Assembly (NCBI RefSeq): GCF_900111895.1
Contig: NZ_FOKB01000004.1
Coordinates: 62,001 to 126,000, forward strand
Length of the DNA: 64,000 bases
DNA from: Pseudomonas simiae
Lineage (GTDB): Bacteria > Pseudomonadota > Gammaproteobacteria > Pseudomonadales > Pseudomonadaceae
Direction of reading: 5' to 3'
Position numbers and translations under genes: made by a program. A model generated the notes under the pieces. That model searched no databases. It saw only the letters and a program-made list of their open reading frames with translations, and was not told where the DNA came from. Shown in pieces: positions 16,036 through 24,325 of this stretch (position 1 is the first letter of the stretch; each line of letters opens with the position of its first letter).

Positions 16036-16419
16036 ATGGCAGCTAAGAAGACAGAGCAAGACCAGGGCGGCACCTCGGAAAAGCCTACTGACGTGGTTCA
16101 GGTTGATGTCAACCAAGCCGCAGCAGCTGCAGCAGCTTCGCAGTCAGACCCAGCCACGGCAGGTGAACAGCCTAGCGATCCAGTTGCGCCAGCAGCTCCG
16201 GCAACCAACTCACCAACCGCGTCGACTGCTGATGCAGCTGCTGCGCCTGGTGATGCCACGGGCACACCGGAACTGCCTGGCTATCTGGTGACCGACGTGT
16301 CGTCTGTGCTGCATGACGGCACCTGGTATCACCAGGGTGACGAAATCTCATTGAACGATAAGGAGGCGACCCCGCTGTTACGTCGCCGAATTATCGAGCC
16401 TTCCAGGAGCAAAAAATGA
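16036..16419 (+). CDS. Ala/Pro-rich head protein (Mu gp35-like slot)
   Basis: A 127-residue protein. Residues about 20-80 are low-complexity Ala/Pro/Thr/Ser (AAAAAAASQSDPATAGEQP). The last 45 residues form a small folded domain (PGYLVTDVSSVLHDGTWYHQ). Such two-part proteins occupy this position in several Mu-like phages. Function is unknown, possibly a capsid accessory. It overlaps the next gene by ATGA. Confidence 0.75.
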   Translation: MAAKKTEQDQGGTSEKPTDVVQVDVNQAAAAAAASQSDPATAGEQPSDPVAPAAPATNSPTASTADAAAAPGDATGTPELPGYLVTDVSSVLHDGTWYHQGDEISLNDKEATPLLRRRIIEPSRSKK

Positions 16420-16748
16420 AGACTCAACAACCTGTTCTCATCACCTCGGTCGTGGCCCTGGTCGACCTGCCACGTAACCGCTTCGCCGGTTTCTCTGGCG
16501 GCTTGTGTGCTGCCGGTGCCAAGGCCCTGGGTACGGTGCAGGCTGACACCCAGGCCGACAACGTAGCTCCGGTCAGTGTCCTGGGCATCTGCCTGATCAC
16601 CTGCGGTGGCGCAATAGCCGCCGGTGACCAGGTGGAGTCTGACGCCACTGGCCGAGCTGTGAAACTCGCTGCAGGCGCGTCCAACGGTTTTGCTATGGAT
16701 GTTGCGACTGCAGCTGGTGATGTCATCCGCATCGTTCGGGGTATCTGA
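16416..16748 (+). CDS. DUF2190 capsid decoration/stabilisation protein
   Basis: A 110-residue beta-rich protein with the DUF2190 pattern: VDLPRNRFAGFSGGLCAAGA near residue 13 and ITCGGAIAAGDQVESDATG near 60. These small proteins coat or stabilise the capsid. It is embedded between capsid and head-tail joining genes, as expected. Confidence 0.82.
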   Translation: MKTQQPVLITSVVALVDLPRNRFAGFSGGLCAAGAKALGTVQADTQADNVAPVSVLGICLITCGGAIAAGDQVESDATGRAVKLAAGASNGFAMDVATAAGDVIRIVRGI

Positions 16749-16756
16749 GGCCAGCC

Positions 16757-17188
16757 ATGCGCTACTGCACTCGCGCCGATATCGGCAACGCCATCCCCGA
16801 AATAACGTTGATCCAGCTTTCCAACGATGACCCGGCTGCCCAGCAACCGAACGAAACCGTCATTGGTGACGGCGTGCGTCAGGCTGAGGAGTTGGTGGAT
16901 GGCTATCTGCGCGGGCGCTACAACCTGCCACTGGATCCGGTGCCCACCGTACTACGTGACGCCGTGGTGTACCTGGCGCGGCACTGGCTTTACCAGCGCC
17001 GCCCGGAAGGCACGATGCCGGATCCTGTTAAGGACAGCCGCAAGGACACCATCAAGCTGCTGGAAAGCATCCGCGACGGCGTAGTCACCTTGGGTATGCC
17101 GACCGGCCAGGCCGCGCCGGAGCCTGGTGAGATCAGGGTTCGTGCGCGCCGTCCTCAATTCACGGATGACCGCTGGGAGCGTTACTGA
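16757..17188 (+). CDS. DUF1320 protein (Mu gp36-like)
   Basis: A 143-residue protein with MRYCTRADIGNAIPEITLIQ at the start and EELVDGYLRGRYNLPLDPVP near residue 42, a clear DUF1320 pattern. Members act in head-tail joining. It overlaps the next gene by 1 bp (TGATG). Confidence 0.87.
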   Translation: MRYCTRADIGNAIPEITLIQLSNDDPAAQQPNETVIGDGVRQAEELVDGYLRGRYNLPLDPVPTVLRDAVVYLARHWLYQRRPEGTMPDPVKDSRKDTIKLLESIRDGVVTLGMPTGQAAPEPGEIRVRARRPQFTDDRWERY

Positions 17189-17676
17189 TGAGCCAACCCA
17201 GGGCAAAGACACTGACCGAGCAACTGCTGGACGCTTTTGTCACTCGGTTGAAAAAGGATTTTGACCGGGAGTTGGCCATTGAGCTGTTCCCCGAAAACCC
17301 GGCCCAGTACCGACTCAACCATGCGTGCGGCGCGATCCTGGTGGCCTACGGCAAGTCAACGTTCGGTGCGTCGGAGTCCACTGACGCGGTGTTCCAGGCA
17401 CGCAACATGAGCTTTCAACTGACTCTGGTGTTTCGCCAACTTCATGGCACCAGCGGCGCGATCAGCTACCTGGATCGAATCCGTGAATGCCTGACCGGCT
17501 GGAAGCCGCCGCACTGCGACATGACCTGTCGACCAACCGCCGAAAACTTTATTGGCCAGGTACAAGGGCTCTGGCAATACGGCTTGAGCATTGCCACCCG
17601 TGCCGTCCAACTGCAAATCATGGGCCTTGAAGACGGCCCGCCGATGACAGAAGCCCGATTCGAGGATTACCCATGA
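17188..17676 (+). CDS. Gp37-family protein (DUF1834-like)
   Basis: A 162-residue protein in the Mu gp37 slot, with TEQLLDAFVTRLKKDF at the N-terminus, HACGAILVAYGKSTFG near residue 50 and the GTSGAISYLDRIRECLTGW segment. It is probably a tail-completion or terminator-type protein. Identity rests on order and pattern. Overlaps the following gene by ATGA. Confidence 0.8.
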   Translation: MSQPRAKTLTEQLLDAFVTRLKKDFDRELAIELFPENPAQYRLNHACGAILVAYGKSTFGASESTDAVFQARNMSFQLTLVFRQLHGTSGAISYLDRIRECLTGWKPPHCDMTCRPTAENFIGQVQGLWQYGLSIATRAVQLQIMGLEDGPPMTEARFEDYP

Positions 17677-17885
17677 CACTGACCCGATACCGTTACACCG
17701 GCCCTCAAAGCAGCGCATCACTGCGCGTCGGTGAAGCGCGTGAACTGCTCGATGTGCAGCTGATACCTGGTCAGCCGGTCGAGCTTCCAGCTGATCACGA
17801 ATACACCCAGGTGTTGGTGGAGCTGAAGCACCTGGTGCCGCTGCCGACTGCCGAAAAGAAAGGAGCAAAAGCCAATGCCAGCTAA
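17673..17885 (+). CDS. Small Mu gp38-like protein
   Basis: A 70-residue protein (YRYTGPQSSASLRVGEA, then LIPGQPVELPADHEY) between the gp37-like and sheath genes, the slot of Mu gp38. It has a lysine-rich C-terminus. Function is unknown. The stop overlaps the sheath start by 11 bp. Confidence 0.72.
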   Translation: MTLTRYRYTGPQSSASLRVGEARELLDVQLIPGQPVELPADHEYTQVLVELKHLVPLPTAEKKGAKANAS

Positions 17886-19299
17886 CTATCTACACGGCAT
17901 CGAGACTATCGAGGTCGAGCGCGGCCCTCGGGCTATTCGCGTGGTCAAGTCTGCGGTCATCGCCTTGGTGGGTACCGCGCCGATTGGTCCGGTCAACGAA
18001 CTGACGTTGTCGCAGACCGAAGTGGACGACGCCCAGTTCGGTCCAGACCTGGAAGGTTTCAGCATTGCTGACGCGCTCGCGGGCATTCACGCTTTCGGCG
18101 CCGGGACGGTGTTGGTGATCAACGTGCTTGATCCAGCGGTCCATCGCAGCAACGTCGTTGGCCAGGCTCGTCAGTTTGGTGACAATGACCTGCTGCAACT
18201 GCAGCACGGTGCTTTGCAATTACTGGCGTTAAAGTCCGAGGACGGTACCATCACCTACGTGCCGGATGCCGACTACTCCGTGAACCTGCTGACCGGCAGC
18301 GTCACGCGCATGTCAGCAGGCGCTATCCCCGTAGGAGCAAAGGTCAAGGCTGACTACACCCACGCTGATCCGAGCAAGGTTACTCCCGCTGACATCATTG
18401 GCTCGGTCACCCTGGCTGGTCGGCGAACGGGCCTGAAGGCGTTCCCGGACAGCTACAACCTGTTCGGTTTCTTCCCCAAGATTTTCATTGCGCCTGGGTT
18501 CAGCACCTTGGGCCCAGTGAGCGTGGAGCTGATCGCGTCAGCAACCCAACTGGGCGGCGTCGCCTACATTGATGCGCCCATCGGTAGTACCGTGCAGCAA
18601 GTCGTTGCGGGTCGCGGCCCACTTGGCGTGATTAACTTCAATACCAGCAGCGACCGGGCGCGTCTGTGCTACCCGCACGTTAAAGTCTATAACGCACGCA
18701 CCAACAGCGAGCGGCTACAGCCTCTGTCGATCCGTGCCGCTGGCCTACGGGCCAAGGTAGATAACGACAAGGGGTACTGGTGGTCCAGCTCCAACCAGGA
18801 GCTGGTTGGGGTCATTGGTCTAGAACGGCCGCTGACGGCGCGGGTCGACGATCCGAACAGCGAAGTCAACCTGCTTAACGAAAACGGCGTGACCACCGTG
18901 TTCAATTCGTTCGGTACCGGCTTGCGTCTTTGGGGCAACCGAACGGCGGCATGGCCCACCGTGACCCATATGCGCAACTTCGAAAACGTGCGCCGGACCA
19001 AGGATGTGGCCGACGAATCGATTCGCTACAGCTCGTTGCAGTTCGTTGACATGCCGATCACGAACTCGCTGATCGACAGCCTGACTGAAAGCGTCAACCA
19101 GTTCTTCCGCAAGCTGATCGGCGACGAGGCTCTGCTCGGCGGTGAGTGCTGGTTTGATCCGACACGGAATCCACAGACGCAGATCGAACTGGGCAACCTG
19201 CTGATCAACTACAAGCTCACCGTGCCGGTGCCCTTTGAACGCGGCACCTTTGAAACCGAAATCACCGGGGAATACCTGGTCAAACTGGGAGCCGAATAA
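17875..19299 (+). CDS. Contractile tail sheath protein (P2 FI / Mu gpL type)
   Basis: A 474-residue protein with sheath signatures: VKSAVIALVGTAPIGPVN near residue 22, WWSSSNQELVGVIGLERPLT near 302 and NENGVTTVFNSFGTGLRLWG near 338. The C-terminal domain carries NSLIDSLTESVNQFF. It polymerises around the tube and contracts on injection. This shows the phage has a myovirus tail. The sheath and tube genes are joined (TAATGG). Confidence 0.93.
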   Translation: MPANYLHGIETIEVERGPRAIRVVKSAVIALVGTAPIGPVNELTLSQTEVDDAQFGPDLEGFSIADALAGIHAFGAGTVLVINVLDPAVHRSNVVGQARQFGDNDLLQLQHGALQLLALKSEDGTITYVPDADYSVNLLTGSVTRMSAGAIPVGAKVKADYTHADPSKVTPADIIGSVTLAGRRTGLKAFPDSYNLFGFFPKIFIAPGFSTLGPVSVELIASATQLGGVAYIDAPIGSTVQQVVAGRGPLGVINFNTSSDRARLCYPHVKVYNARTNSERLQPLSIRAAGLRAKVDNDKGYWWSSSNQELVGVIGLERPLTARVDDPNSEVNLLNENGVTTVFNSFGTGLRLWGNRTAAWPTVTHMRNFENVRRTKDVADESIRYSSLQFVDMPITNSLIDSLTESVNQFFRKLIGDEALLGGECWFDPTRNPQTQIELGNLLINYKLTVPVPFERGTFETEITGEYLVKLGAE

Positions 19300-19823
19300 T
19301 GGCTGGTTTTAGCGCGCATCGGATCGCCAACGCGAACGTATATCTGGATGGCAACAGCTTCTTTGCTCGTTGCGAGGAGATCGAACTCGGCACGGTCAAA
19401 GCCGTCATGTCTGACTTCCAAGGACTGGGCATGGTCGGCCTGATTGAATTGCCTGACGGCCTCGACAAGCTGGAAGGCAAGATCGTGTGGAACAGCCTCT
19501 ACTACGATGCGGCGAAGAAGCTGGCCACACCGTTCAAAAGTGTTCAGCTGCAGTGCCGTTCGAACGTACAAGTGTTCAACAGTGCGGGGCTGGTGGATGA
19601 AATCCCCCTGGTCACCCTGATGACAGTGACCTTCAAGGAATACGCCCTGGGCAGTTACAAACCACGTGACCCCACCAAGTTCGAAACGCCGTTCTCGGCC
19701 ACGTACGTGCGCCAGCTGTTGAACGGTGAGGAAATCGTGCGACTGGACTACCTGTCCAACATCTTCCGTGTAGGCGGTGAGGATCAGTTGTCCAAGTACC
19801 GGAAGAACATCGGTCAGGCGTAA
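19299..19823 (+). CDS. Tail tube protein (P2 FII type)
   Basis: A 174-residue protein with the family's LIELPDGLDKLEGKIVWNSL segment near residue 48 and VTLMTVTFKEYALGSYKP near 105. It forms the inner tube that DNA passes through. It is directly downstream of the sheath gene and is the last gene before a strong terminator. Confidence 0.92.
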   Translation: MAGFSAHRIANANVYLDGNSFFARCEEIELGTVKAVMSDFQGLGMVGLIELPDGLDKLEGKIVWNSLYYDAAKKLATPFKSVQLQCRSNVQVFNSAGLVDEIPLVTLMTVTFKEYALGSYKPRDPTKFETPFSATYVRQLLNGEEIVRLDYLSNIFRVGGEDQLSKYRKNIGQA

Positions 19824-19872
19824 GACCGATAGGATCGCTTCGATGGATCGAAGCCGCCAGGACGGCAAAACC

Positions 19873-19898
19873 GAAGCCCCGCCATTGTGCGGGGCTTC
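19873..19898 (+). terminator. Intrinsic terminator after tail tube gene
   Basis: GAAGCCCCGC and GCGGGGCTTC form a perfect 10-bp stem around a 6-base loop, followed by TTCTTT. This ends the capsid/tube block. The third late motif begins two bases downstream, so termination and restart are packed together. Confidence 0.8.
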
Positions 19899-19899
19899 T

Positions 19900-19921
19900 T
19901 CTTTAAACTAGATTAAAAGCC
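19900..19921 (+). promoter_or_regulatory. Late-block motif, copy 3 (before tail chaperone/tape measure)
   Basis: Contains CTTTAAACTAGATTAAAAG, directly after the tube terminator and 72 bp before the tail assembly gene. A short GCGCC/GGCGC hairpin follows at about 19922-19938. The position right after a terminator supports the idea that the motif restarts transcription. Confidence 0.68.
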
Positions 19922-19992
19922 AGCGCCACGGCCAGGCGCGACACTCAGGGCTCTCGAGCAACCGATCACTTGATCAACCTGGAGTAACGAAC

Positions 19993-20307
19993 GTGGCCGA
20001 CAAACTCAGTATCCCCCTCAAGTTCCCTTTCAAATCCGCTGCAGGTGAACAGATCACTTCGCTGCCGATCACTCGCCTCAAACGTAAAGACCTCAGTAAC
20101 GCCCAGAGCAACTCCAAAGACGAAGCGGCCATGGAAGATCATCTTGTAGCGAAGATGACCGGCATGACCGTGGAGGACTTGATGGACCTGGACATTGCTG
20201 ACTCGAAAACAGTCAGTGCGGTGTTTCGGGAAATGGTGGGCGGAGGAGACCTTGCTGCATTCCTGGGACGAAGCGCTGCTCCTGGTACTGAGGATGCAAC
20301 CGTCTGA
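19993..20307 (+). CDS. Tail assembly chaperone, upstream frame
   Basis: A 104-residue protein: LSIPLKFPFKSAAGEQITSL, then LPITRLKRKDLSN, typical of the phage tail assembly chaperone family (P2 gpE / Mu gp41 type). In P2 and Mu a fraction of ribosomes shifts frame near the 3' end to make a longer chaperone that guides tape-measure packing. The overlap with the next frame here fits that scheme. Confidence 0.83.
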   Translation: MADKLSIPLKFPFKSAAGEQITSLPITRLKRKDLSNAQSNSKDEAAMEDHLVAKMTGMTVEDLMDLDIADSKTVSAVFREMVGGGDLAAFLGRSAAPGTEDATV

Positions 20308-20407
20308 GATCGACGAGCTGGAGATGGAGCGGTACTGGTTTTGGGTTGATGTTTGTGAGCGAGAGATCAACCGCCGGATCGAACTTTCCGAGCAAATGAA
20401 CCGCTGA
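20195..20407 (+). CDS. Tail assembly chaperone, downstream frame (GpE-like)
   Basis: A 70-codon open frame overlapping the 3' end of the chaperone gene. Its C-terminal part (MQPSEIDELEMERYWFWVDV) matches the short P2 GpE-type pattern, and upstream AEETLLHSWDEALLLVL also looks natural. It has no good ribosome site at 20195, so it is probably read by frameshifting from the upstream gene, which requires +1 or -2 (Mu uses -2). A separate short product from the ATG at 20294 is also possible. The stop overlaps the reverse-strand gene by 41 bp. Confidence 0.65.
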   Translation: MLTRKQSVRCFGKWWAEETLLHSWDEALLLVLRMQPSEIDELEMERYWFWVDVCEREINRRIELSEQMNR

Positions 20408-20627
20408 TCAAAGCTACCAACCCCACTACCACTCCCGCCAATAATGCGCCGCCCGCTGCGATAGGGGCGGCTGCCAGGGCCAGCAACGGCAGTCCTAGGC
20501 AGAACATCAGCACCGCCGCCCACAAGGGCAGGTTCGCCAGGCAGAGCCAGGCAAGCCAGATCACACCGACGCCGATGGCCAGTGCATAAAGGGTTTTGGC
20601 GGTGAGCAGAGCGGCTTTTTCAAACAT
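20367..20627 (-). CDS. Reverse-strand small membrane protein (accessory)
   Basis: An 86-residue protein, opposite to the surrounding tail genes. It has a short amphipathic N-terminus, then about three hydrophobic helices (YALAIGVGVIWLAWLCLANL, LWAAVLMFCLGLPLLALAAA and a Gly/Ala-rich third) and a basic tail (SFARKVRSGG). The plus strand has no gene between 20408 and 20646, so this fills the gap. The ATG at 20627 is preferred because the open frame beyond it overlaps the tape measure gene. Role unknown; superinfection exclusion is a possibility. Confidence 0.6.
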   Translation of the reverse strand: MFEKAALLTAKTLYALAIGVGVIWLAWLCLANLPLWAAVLMFCLGLPLLALAAAPIAAGGALLAGVVVGLVALISGSFARKVRSGG

Positions 20628-20646
20628 GCTTGCAGCGTAGCAAATT

Positions 20647-23238
20647 ATGGCTAATGAAGTCCTGGTCGGGTTAAAGATTGGTGCCGTGGTATCGGGCAGC
20701 CTGCACGCCGCGTTTGGCTCGGCTAAATCCACTGTGCAGCAGCTGGGCCGCGCTACCGATGGCTTGACCACCAAGCAGAAGCTGATGGGCACAGAGTTGG
20801 CGGCGTCCATCGCCAGAGGCGGTACCGGCGTCGAGCGTCTTCGGCGGCAATACGACCAGGTCGGCCGCACCATTGAACAGCTCAAGGCGAAACAGGAGCG
20901 TCTCAACACCAGCATTGCTCGTGGCGAAACGCTGAAGAACAAGCGTGGGGATCTGCGTGGCCAGGCAATGGAGACCATCGGTACTGGAGTCGCCCTGGGC
21001 GCGCCAGTGGTGCAGTCGATGCGTACGGCTATCGATTTTCAAGACCAGACCCGTGACATTGCCATTACAGGCGGCTTCGACGAGGCCGAGGAAAAACGCC
21101 TTAGTGATGTGATGCGTGGGGCGGCGTTGAGATGGAACCAAACTCAAACCGACGTGGCCAAGGGCACGGGCGTCTTGATCGCGGGGGGTATATCGAGCGC
21201 CAAGGAACTTGCTGCTTACGCTCCAGTGATGGCCAAGTCCGCGACCGCAACCCGGGCTAGCATGGACGATCTTGGTTCTGTTGCTATTGCACTGAACGAT
21301 AACCTGGGTATTGGCGCTGCTGGTTTAGAGCGTTCAATGAACATGCTGGCATTCGCCGGGAAAAGCGGCCAGTTCGAACTCGCTGACATGGCAAAGTGGT
21401 TGCCACAGCTGACCCCACAGTTCGCTGCACTAGGGGTTACAGGCGAAAGAGCCGTTGCTGAAATCGGAGCGTCACTGCAAATAGCTCGGCGTGGCGCAGG
21501 CACAAATGATGAGGCCGCTAACAACTTCAAAAACTTTCTTTCAAAAATTACCGCTCCAGATTCAATAAAGGCCTTTGAGAAGGCGGGTATTGATCTTAAA
21601 AGCAGCATGAAGAACTTAGTCAGCGAAGGTCTTTCGCCTGCTGAAGCGATGATCAAAATACTGACGGTACACCTTGGGAAGAAGGCGCCCGAAGCTGCTG
21701 CCCAATATGGGAAAGCGCTCGACTTAAAAGATGACCAAGAAAAGCAAATAGCGCTCGCCCGATTGGATGAAGCCTACAATTTGGGAGAGCTGTTTGTTGA
21801 TCAGCAAGTACTTTCGTTTGTTCGTCCTGCGCTCGCGAACCAAAAAGACTTAGGCGATATTAAAGCCGGTAGTAAAGGTGCTGCCGACAAAGGTGTACTG
21901 GATGAGGATTGGACGAAGCGAATGGGCAGCTCTAAAGAGCAGCTGAAAAACTTAAGAATCAATCTCTCAGACATAGGTATTTCAGTAGGTAATGCGTTGT
22001 TACCTGCCCTAGTAGATGTTACCAAGGCTTTGGTGCCGCTGATGGCATCGTTCTCCACCTGGGCAAGCGAAAACCCCGCCATCATCAAAGGTGTTGTCGG
22101 CCTCGTCGGCGGCCTGCTGGCAGGCAAACTGGCCTTCATCGGTCTCGCCTATGGCGCCAACCTGGTGATGTCACCGTTCGTGGCGATGTCCACCACCATC
22201 ACTACTGTGTCCGCCAAATGGACTCTGCTGCGTGGCATGTGGCAGATGGGCAAGTTCGCGCCCCTAGTCACCGGCCTCACACGTATTGGCAGCGGTTTGC
22301 TCACGGTTGCCCGGTACAGCGGCCTGTTCTTACGCGGCGTCACTATGGCACTCGGCGCACCGCTGATGATGGTGGCGCGTGGTGGTTTGTTCCTGGGCAA
22401 GATCCTCGGCGGGACGTTGTTGTTCGGTCTCAAGCTCGCTGGTCAAGCTGTCCTCTGGCTGGGTAGAGCGTTGCTGATGAACCCCATCGGCCTGCTGATC
22501 ACCGGCATCGCCCTGGGCGCGTATCTGATCTACCGCTATTGGGAGCCCATCAAAGGCTTCTTCAGCGGCTTGTGGACTGAGATCAAAGCTGGCTTCAACG
22601 GCGGGCTGTCCGGCATCACAAGCTTGATCCTGGACTTCTCTCCGCTGGGGCTGTTCTACCGTGCTTTCGCTGGCGTGATGAGCTACTTCGGGGTTGAGTT
22701 GCCCGGCAAGTTCAGTGAGTTCGGCGGCATGCTGGTGACAGGACTGGTCAACGGCATCAGCAACATGGCCGGTGCATTGAAAGACAGTGTGCTGGGCATT
22801 GGCTCATCTATTAAGGGCTGGTTTACCGAAACCCTGGGCATCCAGTCGCCCAGCCGTGTGTTCATGGGGTATGGCGCAAACATCAGCGAAGGCGCTGCCA
22901 TTGGCATCACCGCTCAATCCGACCTGGTGGGCAAGGCGGCGCTGAGCATGGCGGGTCAATCGAAGGTCGACATGCTGCCACCAAACCCGACTGAGGTGTC
23001 CAGGGCGAGCATGATGGGTAGCTTCGCAGGTTCCGGTCAGGGCAGCACACCAGGTGCAGGCGCGGCGCCTACTTTCCATTTCTCTCCCCAGATCAATGTT
23101 CCGGGTGGACCCAACGTGAGTGAACAGGTCACCCAGGGGCTGCAAGCAGGCTATGCCGAGTTCGTGAAGAACATGGATCGTTACTTCCACGATAAACGTC
23201 GCCGCAGCTACGGGTCACCTGACGAGGGCTTTGCCTGA
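20647..23238 (+). CDS. Tail tape measure protein
   Basis: An 863-residue TP901-type tape measure. The N-terminal helical region has VQQLGRATDGLTTKQKL, then a phage-tail core (MRTAIDFQDQTRDIAI through MGSSKEQLKNLRINLSDIG). Hydrophobic segments lie at about 477-510 and 610-630. The C-terminus carries FTETLGIQSPSRVFMGYGA, common in this family. Its length sets tail length. Bases about 21480-22020 look clearly richer in A/T than the flanks, suggesting a recombined segment within the gene. Confidence 0.92.
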   Translation: MANEVLVGLKIGAVVSGSLHAAFGSAKSTVQQLGRATDGLTTKQKLMGTELAASIARGGTGVERLRRQYDQVGRTIEQLKAKQERLNTSIARGETLKNKRGDLRGQAMETIGTGVALGAPVVQSMRTAIDFQDQTRDIAITGGFDEAEEKRLSDVMRGAALRWNQTQTDVAKGTGVLIAGGISSAKELAAYAPVMAKSATATRASMDDLGSVAIALNDNLGIGAAGLERSMNMLAFAGKSGQFELADMAKWLPQLTPQFAALGVTGERAVAEIGASLQIARRGAGTNDEAANNFKNFLSKITAPDSIKAFEKAGIDLKSSMKNLVSEGLSPAEAMIKILTVHLGKKAPEAAAQYGKALDLKDDQEKQIALARLDEAYNLGELFVDQQVLSFVRPALANQKDLGDIKAGSKGAADKGVLDEDWTKRMGSSKEQLKNLRINLSDIGISVGNALLPALVDVTKALVPLMASFSTWASENPAIIKGVVGLVGGLLAGKLAFIGLAYGANLVMSPFVAMSTTITTVSAKWTLLRGMWQMGKFAPLVTGLTRIGSGLLTVARYSGLFLRGVTMALGAPLMMVARGGLFLGKILGGTLLFGLKLAGQAVLWLGRALLMNPIGLLITGIALGAYLIYRYWEPIKGFFSGLWTEIKAGFNGGLSGITSLILDFSPLGLFYRAFAGVMSYFGVELPGKFSEFGGMLVTGLVNGISNMAGALKDSVLGIGSSIKGWFTETLGIQSPSRVFMGYGANISEGAAIGITAQSDLVGKAALSMAGQSKVDMLPPNPTEVSRASMMGSFAGSGQGSTPGAGAAPTFHFSPQINVPGGPNVSEQVTQGLQAGYAEFVKNMDRYFHDKRRRSYGSPDEGFA

Positions 23239-24119
23239 TGTTCGCGATCCTGGGAGACATTGAGTTCGACGTTGCAGGCGGCATCAGCGGCCTGGAGCAA
23301 AGCGGCACAGCCGATTGGGCGGAGCATGCTCGTATCCAAGGCAAGCCCTTGTTGGAGTGGATTGGCGAAGGACTGGACACCTGCAACCTGACGATGGTCC
23401 TGCACCCGTTGCTGGGTGATCCCGAGGAGCGGCTGCGCGCACTGCGCCAGGCCAAGAGCAAGCACGAGCCGCTGGCATTCGTGATGGGCAGCGGCGAGTA
23501 CTTGGGCGCCTACGTCATCACCGACATCAGCAACACCATGCGACGGGGAACCGCTGTGGGCCAAATCGCCGCCGCAACGGTCCAGGTAAGCCTCAAGGAA
23601 TACACGGGAGCGTTTAACCGTAAGGTACTCCGGCCGGGGCTGCTAGATCCGGCATTGAGTGGCACTCCTGCAGCAGTGACTGGCTCTCCGGGGCTGATTT
23701 CTAAATTGACGCCGCCTGCCAGCCCAACGCAGATGGCTATTGCTCATGCAAAAACCGTGGGCAACGTCTTGCGTGCGGGAATGAACGTGTACGACTCCAC
23801 CAAAAGCGGCAGTCCGTCCATGATTCTTGGGCAGGTGCCGCAACTGCTCGGCATCACCGCTCGGGCTATTGAGCCGCTCCAGGGCTTCAAGGACGCGGCA
23901 GGCCTGCTCGATGACGGCGCCGATCTGTCACGTCTGAGTGACTCCGTGCTGGGTAGCGTGATGGGCTCCCGGTCCAGTCTCAATCCAGTAGACCTGGGCA
24001 ACATCGTCGACCGCTTTGCCAGCTCCCGCGAGTCCCTTGGACAGGCAGCCACCACCCTGAACAGCGCCAGTACCCGCCTCGCAGGCCTGGCAGCTCAAGT
24101 CCTGACCAGGAGAGCCTGA
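23238..24119 (+). CDS. Phage tail protein U-like / DNA circulation-type protein
   Basis: A 293-residue protein. The N-terminal 130 residues match P2 gpU: AILGDIEFDVAGGISGLEQS, AEHARIQGKPLLEWIGEGLD, then AFVMGSGEYLGAYVITDIS. A long C-terminal helical extension (about 150-293) is not part of P2 gpU (about 160 residues). It is a tail-terminator or baseplate-hub associated protein placed between tape measure and tail X genes. Confidence 0.85.
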   Translation: MFAILGDIEFDVAGGISGLEQSGTADWAEHARIQGKPLLEWIGEGLDTCNLTMVLHPLLGDPEERLRALRQAKSKHEPLAFVMGSGEYLGAYVITDISNTMRRGTAVGQIAAATVQVSLKEYTGAFNRKVLRPGLLDPALSGTPAAVTGSPGLISKLTPPASPTQMAIAHAKTVGNVLRAGMNVYDSTKSGSPSMILGQVPQLLGITARAIEPLQGFKDAAGLLDDGADLSRLSDSVLGSVMGSRSSLNPVDLGNIVDRFASSRESLGQAATTLNSASTRLAGLAAQVLTRRA

Positions 24120-24325
24120 TGTTTATCGCCCACGTAACCACTGAGGGAGAGCGTTGGGATCAATTAGCCTGGCGCTACTACGGTGACGCTCACCGCTATT
24201 TGCCTATCGTCGAAGCAAACACCCATGTGCCCATCACCGCCGCGCTTCCAGCTGGGCTGACGCTGGCCATCCCTATGCTGGACCCCGTGACGTCGACCGA
24301 GGATCTCCCACCATGGATGCGTTGA
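24119..24325 (+). CDS. Tail protein X (LysM-like)
   Basis: A 68-residue protein: TTEGERWDQLAWRYYGDAHR, then YLPIVEANTHVP, the LysM-like P2 gpX pattern. It is thought to help attach the baseplate hub. Starts 1 bp into the upstream stop and overlaps gpD by 13 bp. Confidence 0.88.
   Translation: MFIAHVTTEGERWDQLAWRYYGDAHRYLPIVEANTHVPITAALPAGLTLAIPMLDPVTSTEDLPPWMR

Noticed and set aside
14565..16073. A 502-codon minus-strand frame across the protease and capsid genes
   Set aside because: The plus strand has recognised protease/scaffold and capsid genes with ribosome sites; the reverse frame shows no family features.
20628..20978. N-terminal extension of the reverse membrane protein
   Set aside because: This part overlaps the tape measure gene and is rich in Arg/Ser/Pro; the hydrophobic protein begins naturally at the ATG at 20627.
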